Below are positions 9,660-20,502 of a stretch of 64,000 bases of DNA, in pieces. The notes under the pieces were generated by a model that saw nothing but the letters and a program-made list of their open reading frames with translations, was not told the origin of the DNA and searched no databases. The position numbers and the translations under genes are program-made. Within the stretch, counting starts at the first letter, position 1; each line of letters starts with the position of its first letter. Source of the DNA: Paenarthrobacter nitroguajacolicus JCM 14115 (GTDB lineage Bacteria; Actinomycetota; Actinomycetes; Actinomycetales; Micrococcaceae); assembly GCA_001313365.1 (NCBI GenBank), contig BBFS01000001.1:159847-223846 (forward strand). The letters are read 5' to 3'.

Positions 9660-10392
9660 GTGAACAGTCGCGATGAAGAATCCGCCGGTGCCGCCGGCTC
9701 GGCACGGGTTGCAATTGAAGTCCCCTTGGCCGGCGAAGCCGAAGCCATGGTTGATGGACGTGCGGCCCGATGGCAGTCCCATCGTGAGGAGCGCCGGCGT
9801 GAACTCATCAAAGCCGCGCGAAAGGCTGTTCATAGGCTCGGAAGTGACGCCTCCATGGAGGACATAGCCGGCTCCGCGGGGGACATCCAAATCGGTCTTC
9901 TATCGCTATTTCGGGGACAAAGCAGGTCTTCAGCAAGCCATGGGTGAAGTGGTGCTGGGGGCAGATGCAACGCCGCATGCAGGAGGCCGCCCAATTGGCG
10001 CAAACCCCGCGGGAGGGACTCTTCGCCATGGTTTCCGCCTATCTGCAGATGGCCGAATCCAGCCCCAACGTATACGCCTTCATCACCCGGCTTACCCCCG
10101 GGGGGGAGGCCTCGGCGCAGGAGCTATCGCGGCCTCGGGTGCCCTGGGTAACTTCTTCGAACAAATTACGGACATGATCGCGACTCCCATGCGGGAACAC
10201 CTGGGCGAAGAGAAGGAAGCGGTCATCGTTTACTGGCCTACGGCCGCTATCGGACTCGTGAGGAACGCCGGAGAAATGTGGCTGGGAAGTCCTGCCGGCA
10301 GCACTAAGCCTGATCAGGCAACCATGGCCGGGCAGATTACGGATTGGCTGTGCCTCGGCATCGCCCCCCCGGAGCTCAAAAGCAGCACGTGA
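9660..10392 (+). CDS. TetR/AcrR-family transcriptional regulator of lipid genes
   Basis: About 240 residues. The DNA-binding head reads HREERRRELIKAARKAVH, then GSDASMEDIA; the second half of the helix-turn-helix (SVFYRYFGDKAGLQQAM) is seen only after joining frames near 9880. The ligand domain follows (EGLFAMVSAYLQMAESSPN, AFITRLT). The start is taken as GTG 9660, immediately after the palindrome; little room remains for a ribosome site, so the message may be leaderless or start further in (ATG 9747). It is divergent from thiolase-fabG-maoC and 46 bases before an acyl-CoA oxidase-type gene. It probably represses fatty-acid use until an acyl-CoA binds. Other breaks lie near 9957 and 10110. 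Confidence 0.85.
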
Positions 10393-10438
10393 GACCAGCA
10401 ATGACTCATCAGTTGTCGGAACCAAAGAAGGAAGCAAC

Positions 10439-12544
10439 ATGACTGAAGTAGTGGATCGGGCCTCATCCGCCCAGCAACCCGCCGGCCGCAAAGAGGCTGC
10501 CTCTGGCGCAGACCCGGTGGTCGACGTCGCCGCCCTCGGGGAGCAGCTCCTTGGAAAATGGGCCCATATCCGCCACGAAGCCCGCAAGGTGGCAGGCAAT
10601 CCAGTGGTGCAAAAGATCGAGGGCCTGCACCACACCGAGCATCGTGCACGGGTGTTTGAGCAGTTGAAGTTCCTGGTGGATAACAACACCGTCCACCGCG
10701 CTTCCCAACCAGGCTGGGCGGCTCCGACGATCACGGCGGCAACATCGCCGGTTTCGAAGAGATCGTTACAGCCGACCCCTCCCTTCAGATCAAGGCCGGC
10801 GTCCAGTGGGGGGGCCTCTTCGGCTCCGCTGTCATGCACCTCGGCACGGCGGAACATCAGGACAAGTGGCTCCCCGGCATCATGAGCCTGGAGATCCCGG
10901 GCTGCTTTGCCATGACGGAAACCGGCCACGGCTCCGACGTCGCCAGCATTGCCACCACGGCTACGTACGACGAAGCGAGCCAGGAATTCGTCATCACCAC
11001 ACCCTTCCGTGCGGCATGGAAGGACTACATTGGCAATGCAGCCAACGACGGCCTGGCCGCCGTGGTGTTCGCCCAGCTGATCACCAAGAACGTCAATCAC
11101 GCGTCCACGCCTTCTATGTGGAACTCCGCGATCCTGTCACCAAGGAATTTCTCCCGGGCATCGGCGGTGAAGATGACGGAATCAAGGGTGGACTGAACGG
11201 CATTGACAACGGCCGATTGCACTTCACGGACGTACGCATTCCCCCCCGGACCAACCTCCTGAACCGCTACGGCGACGTCGCTCAGGACGCACGTACTCCT
11301 CCACCATTGAGAGCCCGGGACGCCGCTTCTTCACCATGCTCGGCACTCTGGTCCAAGGCCGTGTTTCCCTCGACGGAGCCGCTGTGGCCGCGAGCAAGGT
11401 GGCCCTCAAGACAGCTATTCAGTACGCCACCGAGCGCCGGCAGTTCAATGCTTCGTCCAGCACCGATGAAGAGGTCCTGCTGGACTATCAGCGGCACCAG
11501 CGCCGGTTGTTCACCCGCTTGGCCACCACCTACGCGGCCAGCTTCGCCCACGAACAGCTCCTGCAGAAATTCGACGACGTCTTCTCCGGCGCACACGATA
11601 CAGATGCCGACCGACAGGACCTGGAAACGCTGGCGGCCGCGCTCAAGCCCCCCCTTAGCACCTGGCATGCCTTGGACACTTTGCAGGAGTGCCGCGAAGC
11701 GTGTGGCGGAGCCGGCTTCCTGATCGAGAACCGCTTTGCCTCCTTGCGTGCGGACCTCGACGTGTATGTCACGTTTGAAGGTGATAACACCGTGCTGCTG
11801 CAGCTGGTAGCCAAGCGGCTCCTGGCTGACTACGCCAAGGAATTCCGGAGCGCCGACTTTGGTGTTCTTGCCCGTTATGTAGTTGATCAGGCCGCCGGTG
11901 TGGCTCTGCACCGGACGGGCCTCCGGCAGGTTGCCCAGTTCGTGGCTGATACCGGCTCGGTCCAGAAGGCGGCTTTGGCATTGCGGGACGAGGAAGGCCA
12001 GCGCACGCTCTTGGCTGACCGCGTTCAGTCAATGGTCGCCGACGTCGGTGCTGCACTGAAGGGAGCCAACAAGCTTCCACAGCACCAGGCCGCAGCCCTG
12101 TTCAACCAGCACCAACACGAACTCATTGAAGCCGCCCAGGCGCATGCGGAACTTCTTCAGTGGGAGGCCTTCACCGAGGCCCTCACCCATGTATCGGATG
12201 AGGGAACCAAGCGCGTCTTGACCTGGCTGCGCGACCTGTTCGGATTGTCCCTGATCGAGAAGCATCTCTCCTGGTACCTGATGAACGGAAGGCTTTCGAT
12301 GCAGCGTGGCCGGACCGTTGGCACCTACATCAACCGACTCCTGGTCAAGATCCGTCCACACGCCGTAGACCTCGTGGACGCCTTCGGCTACGGCCCGGAG
12401 CATCTTCGCGCCTCCATCGCAACCGGCGCAGAAGCCGTCCGGCAGGATGAGGCGCGCGAGCACTTCCGCGAGCTGCGGGCCAACGGCAACGCCCCCGCGG
12501 ACGAGAAAACGCTCCTGGCGCTGAAGGCATCCAAGGCCCGCTAG
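10439..12544 (+). CDS. Acyl-CoA dehydrogenase/oxidase, large (ACOX-like) form
   Basis: About 700 residues, the size of acyl-CoA oxidases. The dehydrogenase core has CFAMTETGHGSDVASIATTA, AWKDYIGNAANDGLAAVVFA and RRFFTMLGTLVQGRVSLDGA; the extra C-terminal helical domain carries CREACGGAGFLIENR and YVTFEGDNTVLLQLVAKRLL, typical of ACOX. It would introduce the first double bond in an acyl-CoA, with oxygen or an electron carrier as acceptor. It follows the TetR gene by 46 bases, so it probably belongs to the same regulon as the divergent thiolase operon. The 3' half (from ~11336) is one clean frame of 402 codons; breaks lie near 10700, 10800, 11105, 11180 and 11285. Confidence 0.9.
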
Positions 12545-12597
12545 CAGGAGTTCGCTGCCACGCGGTGAACAATTGCGGAACTCTTGAAAACCTCGAC

Positions 12598-12629
12598 GCG
12601 CCGTCCCCCCCACCAAAGGGGGGCGGCGC
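12598..12629. terminator. Bidirectional hairpin between convergent acyl-CoA oxidase and glgA
   Basis: GCGCCGT-C7 pairs with G6-CGGCGC across a short CACCAAA-type loop. There is no clear T tract on the plus side and a TTTT a few bases beyond on the minus side. The C7 length may be inflated. Confidence 0.65.
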
Positions 12630-12665
12630 CGTCGTGGTTTGGCCTGCTACCGGGAGGCCAGGGAT

Positions 12666-13868
12666 CTAGCGCAGGACTGACCGGTAGACCTCAAGGGTTG
12701 TTTCGGTGATGGACTCCCAGGAGAAGTGTTCTTCCGCGCGGCGTCGTCCAGCAATGCCCATCTCACGGGCGCGCGCAGGATCGGCCACTACCTCGTTCAG
12801 TGCCGCAGCGAAGTCGCTGACGAACTTCTCGGGATCCAACGGCGTCCCGGTCCCGTCAGTGACCTGCTCCAGTTGGACGAGGAGCCCGGTTTCGCCATGC
12901 TGGACCACTTCCGGAATGCCGCCTGTGGCACTAGCCACCACTGCGGCACCGCATGCCATGGCTTCGAGGTTCACGATGCCAGGGGCTCGTAAATCGAGGG
13001 GGCAGGCAAACGCGGTGGCATGGCTGAGGACCTGGATAAGCTCCTTCCGGGGGGCAGCATCCGCTCGATGAGGATGACACCCTCCCGCTTTGCCTGCAGT
13101 TCCTCAATAAGGCGTGCAGTTTCAGCGGCAAGTTCGGGAGTGTCCGCAGCCCCGAGGCACAGCACCAACTGGACATCTTCGGGCAGGCTTGACGCGGCAC
13201 GGAGCAGGTACGGCACACCCTTCTGGCGGGTGTTGCGGCCCACGAAGACAACGCTGGGCTTGGCGGGATCGATACCAAGCGCGCGGATCGCATCATCCTC
13301 TTCATCACGCTCCCATAGGGAGACATCGATGCCGTTGTGGACCACGCGAACCTTGTCGGGATCCACGTTGGGGGTAGCTGCGGAGGATGTCCTGACGCAT
13401 GCCATCGGAGACGGCAATGATAGCGGCGGCTGCCTCGTACGCTGTCTTCTCCACCCAGGAGGACAGGGCATAGCCGCCCCCCCCAAGCTGCTCGGCCTTC
13501 CAAGGACGCAGGGGCTCCAGGCTGTGGGCGCTGAGCACGTGCGGGATGCCGTGCAGCAGCGACGCGAGGTGGCCGGCCATGTTGGCGTACCAGGTGTGCG
13601 AGTGGACAACGTCCGCTCCCGCAATGTCCGGAACTATCCTCAGGTCCACGCCGAGGGTCTGGATGGCGGCGTTGGCTTCGCCGAGGTCTTCGGGCGTGGC
13701 GTAAGACGCCACGGAAGCCCCATGATAGTCGGCATCACGGGGCGCGCCGAACGCCCTGACATGAAGGTCGACGTGCTTTGCCAGCACCCGGCTGAGCTCG
13801 GCAACGTGGACACCGGCACCGCCATAAATTTCCGGAGGGAATTCTTTAGTCACAATGTCTATTCGCAC
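12666..13868 (-). CDS. glgA: Glycogen synthase, actinobacterial GT4 type (GlgA/GlgM)
   Basis: About 400 residues, the length of the actinobacterial GT4 glycogen enzymes (GlgM makes maltose-1-phosphate from ADP-glucose), shorter than E. coli GlgA. The N-terminus is IVTKEFPPEIYGGAGVHVAE, the ADP-glucose-binding loop; VVHSHTWYANMAGH follows, then VVFVGRNTRQKGVPYLL and the GT4 signature in the last hundred residues (NLEAMACGAAVVASATGG). Start GTG 13868 is preferred; an in-frame TTG lies 9 bases upstream. It is divergent from glgC across 105 bases, as usual in actinobacteria. Breaks lie near 12975, 13040 and 13375; a C7 run at ~13480 gives LGGGGY in place of LGGGY. Confidence 0.9.
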
Positions 13869-13973
13869 GCTAACCAACGTAGTCGTTCCGGCGTATGTGT
13901 TCTAGTGTGAAAGAGTCCGGAAAATCGGACTTTTGGGGGGGGATACGAAGACGTACGGGGGGGAGCTGTGACC

Positions 13974-15390
13974 ATGGCGTTGAAGAAAGTTTTGGCAATC
14001 GTATTGGCAGGCGGAGAAGGCAACCGACTCATGCCGCTGACGGCGGATCGGGCCAAGCCCGCGGTTCCGTTCGCAGGCGGCTACAGGTTAATTGACTTTG
14101 CACTATCCAATCTCGTTAATTCGGGATATTTGAAAATCGTCGTGCTGACGCAGTACAAATCGCACAGCCTCGACCGGCACATCTCTGAAACCTGGCGTAT
14201 GTCCACGCAACTGGGCCGCTATGTGGCTTCTGTTCCGGCGCAGCAGCGCGTGGGCAAGAGCTGGTTCCTTGGCAGTGCCAACGCAATTTATCAATCGCTG
14301 AACCTCATCCATGACGACGCCCCCCCGGACATCGTGGTAGTGGTCGGCGCTGATCACGTGTACCGCATGGACTTCTCCCAAATGGTGGAGCAGCACATTG
14401 CCAGCGGGGGCCAAAGCGACAGTTGCCGCAGTGCGGCAGCCACTGAACATGGCCAACCAGTTCGGTGTGATCGAGGTAGACCAGAACGATCCCCCAAAAA
14501 ATTGCGGCCTTCGTGGAAAAGCCGGCCAGCACCCCCGGACTGGCAGCCGACCCCCACGCAGTTCCTCGCCTCGATGGGCAACTACGTCTTCAATGCAGAT
14601 GCCCTCGTTGAAGCCTTGCACGTGGACGCGGAAAGACTTGATACCAAGCACGATATGGGCGGGGGGGACATCATTCCCTACTTTGTGGACCAAGGCGAAG
14701 CGGCGTGTACGACTTCACGCTCAACGACATCCCAGGCGCCACCGAGCGCGACCGGACCTACTGGCGCGACGTCGGTACCATCGACTCGTTCTACGACGCA
14801 CACATGGACCTCATCTCCCCCCGTGCCGATCTTCAACCTCTACAACTCCGAGTGGCCGATCTACACCCGCCAGAGCATCTCGCCCCCCCCTGCAAAGTTT
14901 GTCCGTGGCGAGAACAACACGGTGGGAACGGCCCTCGATTCCATCGTTGCCAGCGGCGTGGTGGTTTCCGGTGGCATCGTTGAAGGGTCCGTAATCTCCA
15001 ACGACGCCTATGTGGCGGCCGGCAGCCGTGTCCAGGACTCTGTGTTGATGGATAAGGTCCGTGTCGGCGAAGGTGCCGTGATCAAGCGGGCAATCCTGGA
15101 CAAGAACGTCAAGGTCCCCGCCGGCGCGGCCATCGGTTTGGACCCTGCCTTGGATAAGGCGCGGGGCTACAAGGTCACTGAGTCGGGCATTACCGTGCTT
15201 GCGAAGGGCCAGGTTGTTCCGGAGCCCGGCGAGGCAGAGCTGGCGCTTTCGGCGCAACATCGCCGTGGGCTGCCGGAAGCTGTCAAGGCGGCCACCCATG
15301 ATGATCCCGACATCCGTGATTCCGCCGAAAAGGTAGCGGCGGGCATCCAGTCACGCGTGGCCGACGCCGCAGCAAGGTGCCTCACATTAG
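13974..15390 (+). CDS. glgC: Glucose-1-phosphate adenylyltransferase
   Basis: Makes ADP-glucose, the donor for glycogen synthesis by the divergent neighbour. The pyrophosphorylase loop is [20 protein letters not shown]; then [41 protein letters not shown] and [17 protein letters not shown]; a left-handed beta-helix repeat closes the protein ([34 protein letters not shown]). ATG 13974 is chosen because the GGGGAG ribosome site fits it better than the GTG six bases earlier. Frames break near 14407, 14500, 14535, 14700 and 14820, mostly at runs. The true end is probably GASH and TAG 15388-15390, which needs one more shift near 15370; otherwise the frame would run on to 15467. Confidence 0.93.
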
Positions 15391-15463
15391 CCAGAACGTA
15401 CCCGGCTGACGTTGGCAGAACCCGAGGCAGGCCTCAGGCTCCCAAGGCTGTAAAATCAGGTCA

Positions 15464-16920
15464 ATGAGCTCCACCGATCTGACGCCTGAAGAGATCCAGG
15501 CCTGCCTCAAGGTTCTGACCACGATCCACGTCTACGACGAAGAGCACCCGGACTACGTTGCTGTCCGTCGTGCCACCGGCAAGATGTTCAAAGCCGTCAA
15601 ACGCCACCGCCGTGTCACCAAACGCGACTCCATTGCCGAGGCTGACCGCGCTGTCCTCGCTCTTACGGCTACCGCCGCGCCGGATCGCATTGACGACGAA
15701 ACCCGGGGGGGCAACAAGCTGGAGCCTTCAGCCACTGGCGAGATCGCCGGGCACCTCATCCGGTCGCGTCCCTGCTATATCTGCAAGAAGCACTACACGC
15801 AGGTTGACGCCTTCTACCACCAACTCTGCCCTGAATGCGCGGCCTTCAGCCACAGCAAGCGCGATGCGCGCACGGACCTCACGGGACGCAGGGCATTGCT
15901 GACCGGCGGACGCGCCAAGATCGGCATGTACATTGCGTTGCGCCTGCTCAGGGATGGCGCCCACACCACCATTACTACCCGTTTCCCCCAAGGACGCCGC
16001 GCGGCGCTTTGCTGCCATGGAAGACAGCGGAGAGTGGCTCCACCGGCTCAGGATTGTTGGCATAGACCTCCGTGACCCGGCACAAGTCATGGCCTTGACC
16101 GACTCGCTCAACGAGGCCGGCCCGTTGGACATCATCATCAATAACGCAGCTCAGACCGTCCGGCGCTCCGGCAATGCTTACAAGCCTTTGGTCGACGCAG
16201 AGGACGAGCCGCTGCCTGCGGCCCTTGAAGCTGCCAACGGGGGGGCCCCGAGCTGGTGACCTTTGGTCATGCGCATGACAAGCACCCGCTTGCCCTGGCC
16301 AGCAGCGTCACCGAGCACCCGGTCCTGGCGGGCGACGCGATCACCTCGCTGGCGCTCTCCACCGGCTCGGCATCATTGGAGCGTATTGAGTCAGGAACGG
16401 CGATCGACGCCGGTGGCTTGGTTCCGGACCTCGCGTCCATCAACAGCTGGACCCAGGTGGTGGACGAGGTGGATCCATTGGAGATGCTCGAAGTCCAGCT
16501 CTGCAACGTCACGGCACCCTTCCTGCTGGTAAGCCGCCTTCGCGATGCCATGAAGCGATCCACGGCCCACAGGAAGTACATTGTCAACGTCTCAGCCATG
16601 GAAGGGCAGTTCTCCCGTGCCTACAAGGCCCCGGACACCCCCCACACCAACATGGCCAAGGCCGCGCTTAATATGATGACCCGGACCAGCGCACAGGAAA
16701 TGCTGGATGCCGATGGCATTCTCATGACCGCAGTTGATACCGGATGGATCACTGACGAACGGCCGCACTACACCAAAGTCCGGCTCATGGAAGAAGGATC
16801 CATGCTCCGTTGGACTTGGTGGACGGCGCCGCGCGTGTCTACGACCCCATTGTGATGGGCGAAAAGGGCGAGGACCAGTACGGTGTCTTCCTCAAGGATT
16901 ACAAGCCCTCCCCCTGGTAG
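15464..16920 (+). CDS. SDR-family oxidoreductase with N-terminal zinc-ribbon-like region
   Basis: About 485 residues. The first ~100 are charged (DEEHPDYVAVRRATGKMFKA). Residues ~105-130 hold CYICKKHY and LCPECAAF, two CxxC pairs that look like a zinc or iron knuckle. A Rossmann reductase domain follows: RALLTGGRAKIGMYIALRLL cofactor loop, LDIIINNAAQTVRRS, a long insert, HRKYIVNVSAMEGQF, TPHTNMAKAALNMM in place of the usual YxxxK, and TAVDTGWITDERP. Tyr of the catalytic motif is not where expected; NVSAMEG...H-T-N-M-A-K keeps Ser and Lys. The function is unknown. Breaks lie near 15990, 16245 and 16800. It follows glgC by 73 bases on the same strand. Confidence 0.8.
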
Positions 16921-16936
16921 AAAGTTTGAGTACGGA

Positions 16937-16969
16937 TAAGGCCCTTAAGATCGACTCTTAAGGGCCTTA
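16937..16969. terminator. Bidirectional terminator between the SDR and transglutaminase genes
   Basis: A perfect 14-bp inverted repeat, TAAGGCCCTTAAGA and TCTTAAGGGCCTTA, with a 5-base loop. It lies between convergent genes, 16 bases after one stop and 15 before the other. Confidence 0.85.
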
Positions 16970-16984
16970 CCTGCACAAAAATAC

Positions 16985-17842
16985 TTATGCGAGGCGGGTG
17001 ATCTCCACTGAAACGGAGAGTCCCGAGCCGCCTCCACCGGACAGTATTCCCTTCAGCGGGGGGGAACATCGCGATAGTCGCGGCCCCGAGCTACGGTGAC
17101 ATGGTAGTCACCTGCCGGCTTGTGGTTGGTGGGGGTCCCAGCTTCGCCATTCGCCGTCCCACCATTCCAGCCAGGCGTGGGATTGTCCGGCAACAGTTTC
17201 GCCGATGTCCGCCGAGGAGCGGGGGTGGATGTATCCCGAAACGTAACGGGCAGGAATGCCACTGCAGCGTAAGGCGCCGATGGCCAGGTGGGCCAGGTCC
17301 TGGCATACTCCCTGACGCTGGGACCACGCCTGTTCGGCATTCGTGGTGACCCCCCCGTGGTGCCCTTCATGTAGGTCATCTCGCCGGCCATCCACGCAAA
17401 GACTGCCATTGCGGCCTCGTGGGGGGTTCTTTCCCTTGACGATATCCGGGATGATCTCCAGGACTTCCTCACCAGGCCCGCTGAGCCGGGATTGGGGCAA
17501 CCAGTCGCTGAATTCGTCCTGGACCTTCTCCGAGGCTATGACGTCCCATCCCACAATGTCGTCCTCGGTTGCCACCCGTTCGGTGCGGTGCACTTCAACG
17601 GTGGCCGTCGCAAGTACCTCAAGGCTCTCATGTGGCATCTGCATATCGAACGCAGTGACCCGCGTTCCCCAATAATCACGGTAGTTACTGACAGAGGCTT
17701 GGTTGGGTGAGACCTTCAGCGAGGCCTCGAGGACAACTTGCTGACCGTCAGTCAGCGGCGTCATCCGGGCCTCGTTGTAGGACAAGGTCACGCGGCGATT
17801 GTATTTATAGGCAGTCTTGTGAACGATGCTCAGCCGGGTCAT
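16985..17842 (-). CDS. Transglutaminase-like cysteine peptidase family protein
   Basis: About 285 residues. An N-terminal beta domain (LSIVHKTAYKYNRRVTLSYN) precedes the transglutaminase-like core: nucleophile Cys in RQGVCQDLAHLAIGALR, His in AGQSHAWLEWWDGEW, and Asp in SWDPTN (recovered after a frame repair near 17140). The C-terminus ends LSVSVEITRLA at TAA 16985-16987. It is the third gene of a triad with an alpha-E protein (ATGA overlap at 17839-17842) and a circularly permuted ATP-grasp. Such triads are thought to ligate and cleave peptide bonds on a small peptide or protein. Frames break near 17050, 17140, 17350 and 17425, in or beside runs. Confidence 0.88.
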
Positions 17843-18768
17843 GAAACTTCTCCCACCCAGGCGTGCTCATCAGCCTGATTGAAGTACTTACGGGAAATTG
17901 CGTCCGAGGCCTGCGTCACGGCCTTCTGCACACGTTCCATGTGTTCAGGCAGTTCGGACATGAGGTCGTCTGTGCGGTGGAACTCAAGGAAGGTTCGGGC
18001 CTGGCCCACAATTCGGCGGGCGTCGTTGATGAATCCCACGCGCTGCGCCGACGGATCCAGCTTGGCGAGGCACTCGTCGGCATCGCGCAACGCATAGACA
18101 ATCGAGCGCGGGAACAACCGGTCCAACAGCAGGAACTCCGCCGCGTGCTGGTCCCCCCCGAACGCTGCCCTGCGGGTACGGATGAAGGACTCGTAAGCTC
18201 CTGCACACCGCAGCATGTTGACCCACGACATTCCAGCGGACTGAACGTCGCGTGTGGACAACATGCGGGCAGTCATATCGGCCCTTTCCAAGGAGCGGCC
18301 GAGCACCATGAACAACCAGCTCTCGTCGTGGCTGACCGTAGTGTCCGCGAGACCGCGGACCATGGCGGTCCGCTCCAAAACCCAGTTGCAGAAACGGTAG
18401 GTTCCCACAACGTCCTTGCGGTGTTGGTTGAGGCCGTAATACGTGGTGTTGAGGCTTTCCCAGAGGGACTGGGAGACAGTTTCGCGCGCCCGTCGGGCAT
18501 TCTCGCGGGCTGCACCCAATGAACCTGCTATGGATGACGCGCTGTGTTTGTCATAGGCCAGGGCGTGCAGGAGCTCGGGAAGGCCGAAGTCTTCGCTTTG
18601 CGGCTTCGCGCCCATCACGGCGAGGAGCTCCCGGGCGACGCTGCGCTGTTCCTCCAGGGGCAGGTGGTTCAGGCGCTCAAGGTGCACATCCAAAATCCTG
18701 GAAGTACCGTCGGCGCGCTCTACGTAGCGTCCAATCCAGAAGAGTGACTCAGCAATGCGGCTCAGCAT
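17839..18768 (-). CDS. Alpha-E domain protein (DUF403)
   Basis: An intact frame of 309 residues, all alpha-helical in appearance. Hallmarks: LSRIAESLFWIGRYVERADG at the N-terminus, NARRARETVSQSLWESLN, LGRSLERADMTARMLSTR, and the closing DAISRKYFNQADEHAW. No catalytic residues are known; the family always sits beside an ATP-grasp and a transglutaminase-like protein and may scaffold their substrate. Start ATG 18768 has a strong GAAGGAGG; a longer frame upstream lacks such a site. The stop overlaps the next start as ATGA. One C7 run near 18155 yields AFGGDQ with an extra Gly at most. Confidence 0.9.
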   Translation of the reverse strand: MLSRIAESLFWIGRYVERADGTSRILDVHLERLNHLPLEEQRSVARELLAVMGAKPQSEDFGLPELLHALAYDKHSASSIAGSLGAARENARRARETVSQSLWESLNTTYYGLNQHRKDVVGTYRFCNWVLERTAMVRGLADTTVSHDESWLFMVLGRSLERADMTARMLSTRDVQSAGMSWVNMLRCAGAYESFIRTRRAAFGGDQHAAEFLLLDRLFPRSIVYALRDADECLAKLDPSAQRVGFINDARRIVGQARTFLEFHRTDDLMSELPEHMERVQKAVTQASDAISRKYFNQADEHAWVGEVS

Positions 18769-18823
18769 GGAACTGCCTCCTTCGCGTGGTGCATGTCGAA
18801 GTTCAAGTGTTGGTGGAGCGTGT

Positions 18824-20390
18824 TCACTGCTGCTGCTCCGTTTGGCGGTCCCGCCAGTTGCTTTCAACCGGCCACACGGATACTTGCTCGCGGACCGTCA
18901 CGGATTGGCGTGGAATCACTTCGGCCGGCAGTTGCGGGGAATCGGCCAAAACCCAGGTGTCCTTGGAACCGCCGCCTTGGCTGGAGTTCACTATCAAGGA
19001 CCCTTCCTTGAGCGCCACCCGGGTGAGGCCTCCGGGCAGGACCCAGACGTCGTCGCCGTCGTTGACTGCGAAAGGACGCAGGTCCACGTGGCGGGGGGGC
19101 CGAACTTGTCTCCGGAGAGTGTCGGCACCGTGGAGAGCTGCAGGACCGGCTGTGCGATCCATCCACGGGGGGATCGGCGATGACCCGTTTGCGCAGGGCG
19201 TCGAGTTCGTCCTTCGTGGCGTCCGGCCCGATGACCAATCCCTTACCACCCGACCCGTCCACGGGCTTGACCACCAGCTCGTCGAGGCGGTCCAGAACAT
19301 GCTCCCGGGCTTCCTTTTCCTCAAGCCGGAAAGTGTCGACGTTGGCGATGATCGGCTCTTCGTGGAGGTAGTACCGGATGAGGTCAGGCACGTAACTGTA
19401 CACGAGCTTGTCGTCGCTACGCCGTTGCCCACAGCGTTGGCGATGGTCACTCCCCCCCGGCGCGGGCGGCGTTGACCAATCCCGGCAGCCGAGCATGGAG
19501 TCCGAACGGAACTGCAGTGGATCCAGGAAGTCGTCATCGATGCGTTTGTAGATGACATCCACGCGCTGTTCACCCGCTGTGGTTCGCATGTACACGCGGT
19601 TGCCACGGCAGATGAGGTCCCGGCCTTCCACCAACTCCACGCCCATAAGCCCTGCAAGGAGGGTGTGTTCAAAGTAAGCGCTGTTGAAGACGCCCGGCGT
19701 CAGGACAACAACGGTGGGATCGTCCACGCCTGAGGGAGCGGTCTTGCGCAGTGCAGAGAGGAGCCGGCGGGGGTACTCCTCCACAGGCCGGATGTGCTGC
19801 TGGCCGAAAGCCTCAGGCAAACCCTTGGCCATGGCCCGGCGGTTCTCCAAAACGTAGCTGACACCCGAAGGTACGCGGACGTTGTCTTCCAGCACGCGGA
19901 AGGTTCCAGCTGCATCCCGGACGACGTCAATGCCCGAAACATGGACACGAACACCACCTGAGGGCTCGAAACCGTGGACCGCGCGGTGGAAATGTGCACT
20001 GGTGGTCACAAGCTGCCGCGGAATCACGCCATCGGTGACTACGGCCATCCGCCCATAGACATCGTTCAGGAATGCTTCGAGGGCTTTGACGCGCTGGGCA
20101 ACGCCGCGCTCCAGTACATCCCACTCGTCGGCGGGAATGACGCGCGGGACAATGTCCAGGGGGGGAAACGGCCGCTCCTCCCCCGCGTAGTCGAACGTCA
20201 CGCCGCGGTCCAGGAAGGTTCGGGCCATGGAATCCGCCCGGGCGGTGACATCCGCCAGGGAAAGCTCGCGGAGAGCCCCCCCGGAAACCTGACCATAGGA
20301 TCTTCTGGCAACGTGGCCTTGGGCAAACATCTCGTCATAGGCACCGCTGCGCGCGGCGGCCTCGGAGTAATCCTGAAATAGGTCAGACAT
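18824..20390 (-). CDS. Circularly permuted ATP-grasp protein (type 2)
   Basis: About 520 residues. N-terminal [59 protein letters not shown]; the metal and ATP site in [36 protein letters not shown]; then [19 protein letters not shown], the displaced glycine-rich ATP loop that shows the circular permutation; [11 protein letters not shown] near the end. ATP-grasps of this kind are predicted to form amide bonds. It is the first gene of the triad; the alpha-E gene follows after 55 bases. ATG 20390 is preferred; an in-frame ATG at 20426 is an alternative (AAAGGTGA lies between them). Breaks lie near 19100, 19165, 19430 and 19480. Confidence 0.9.
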
Positions 20391-20502
20391 GGGATTCAGG
20401 TAATCACCTTTTTGAGTCGAGCGCATTTCGCGCTGGTTGTGTGGCCGTTTCCGGGCACTCCCGGTTCGCCTTCCGTGTCCCCCCATCCGGCAGGGTTGAG
20501 GC

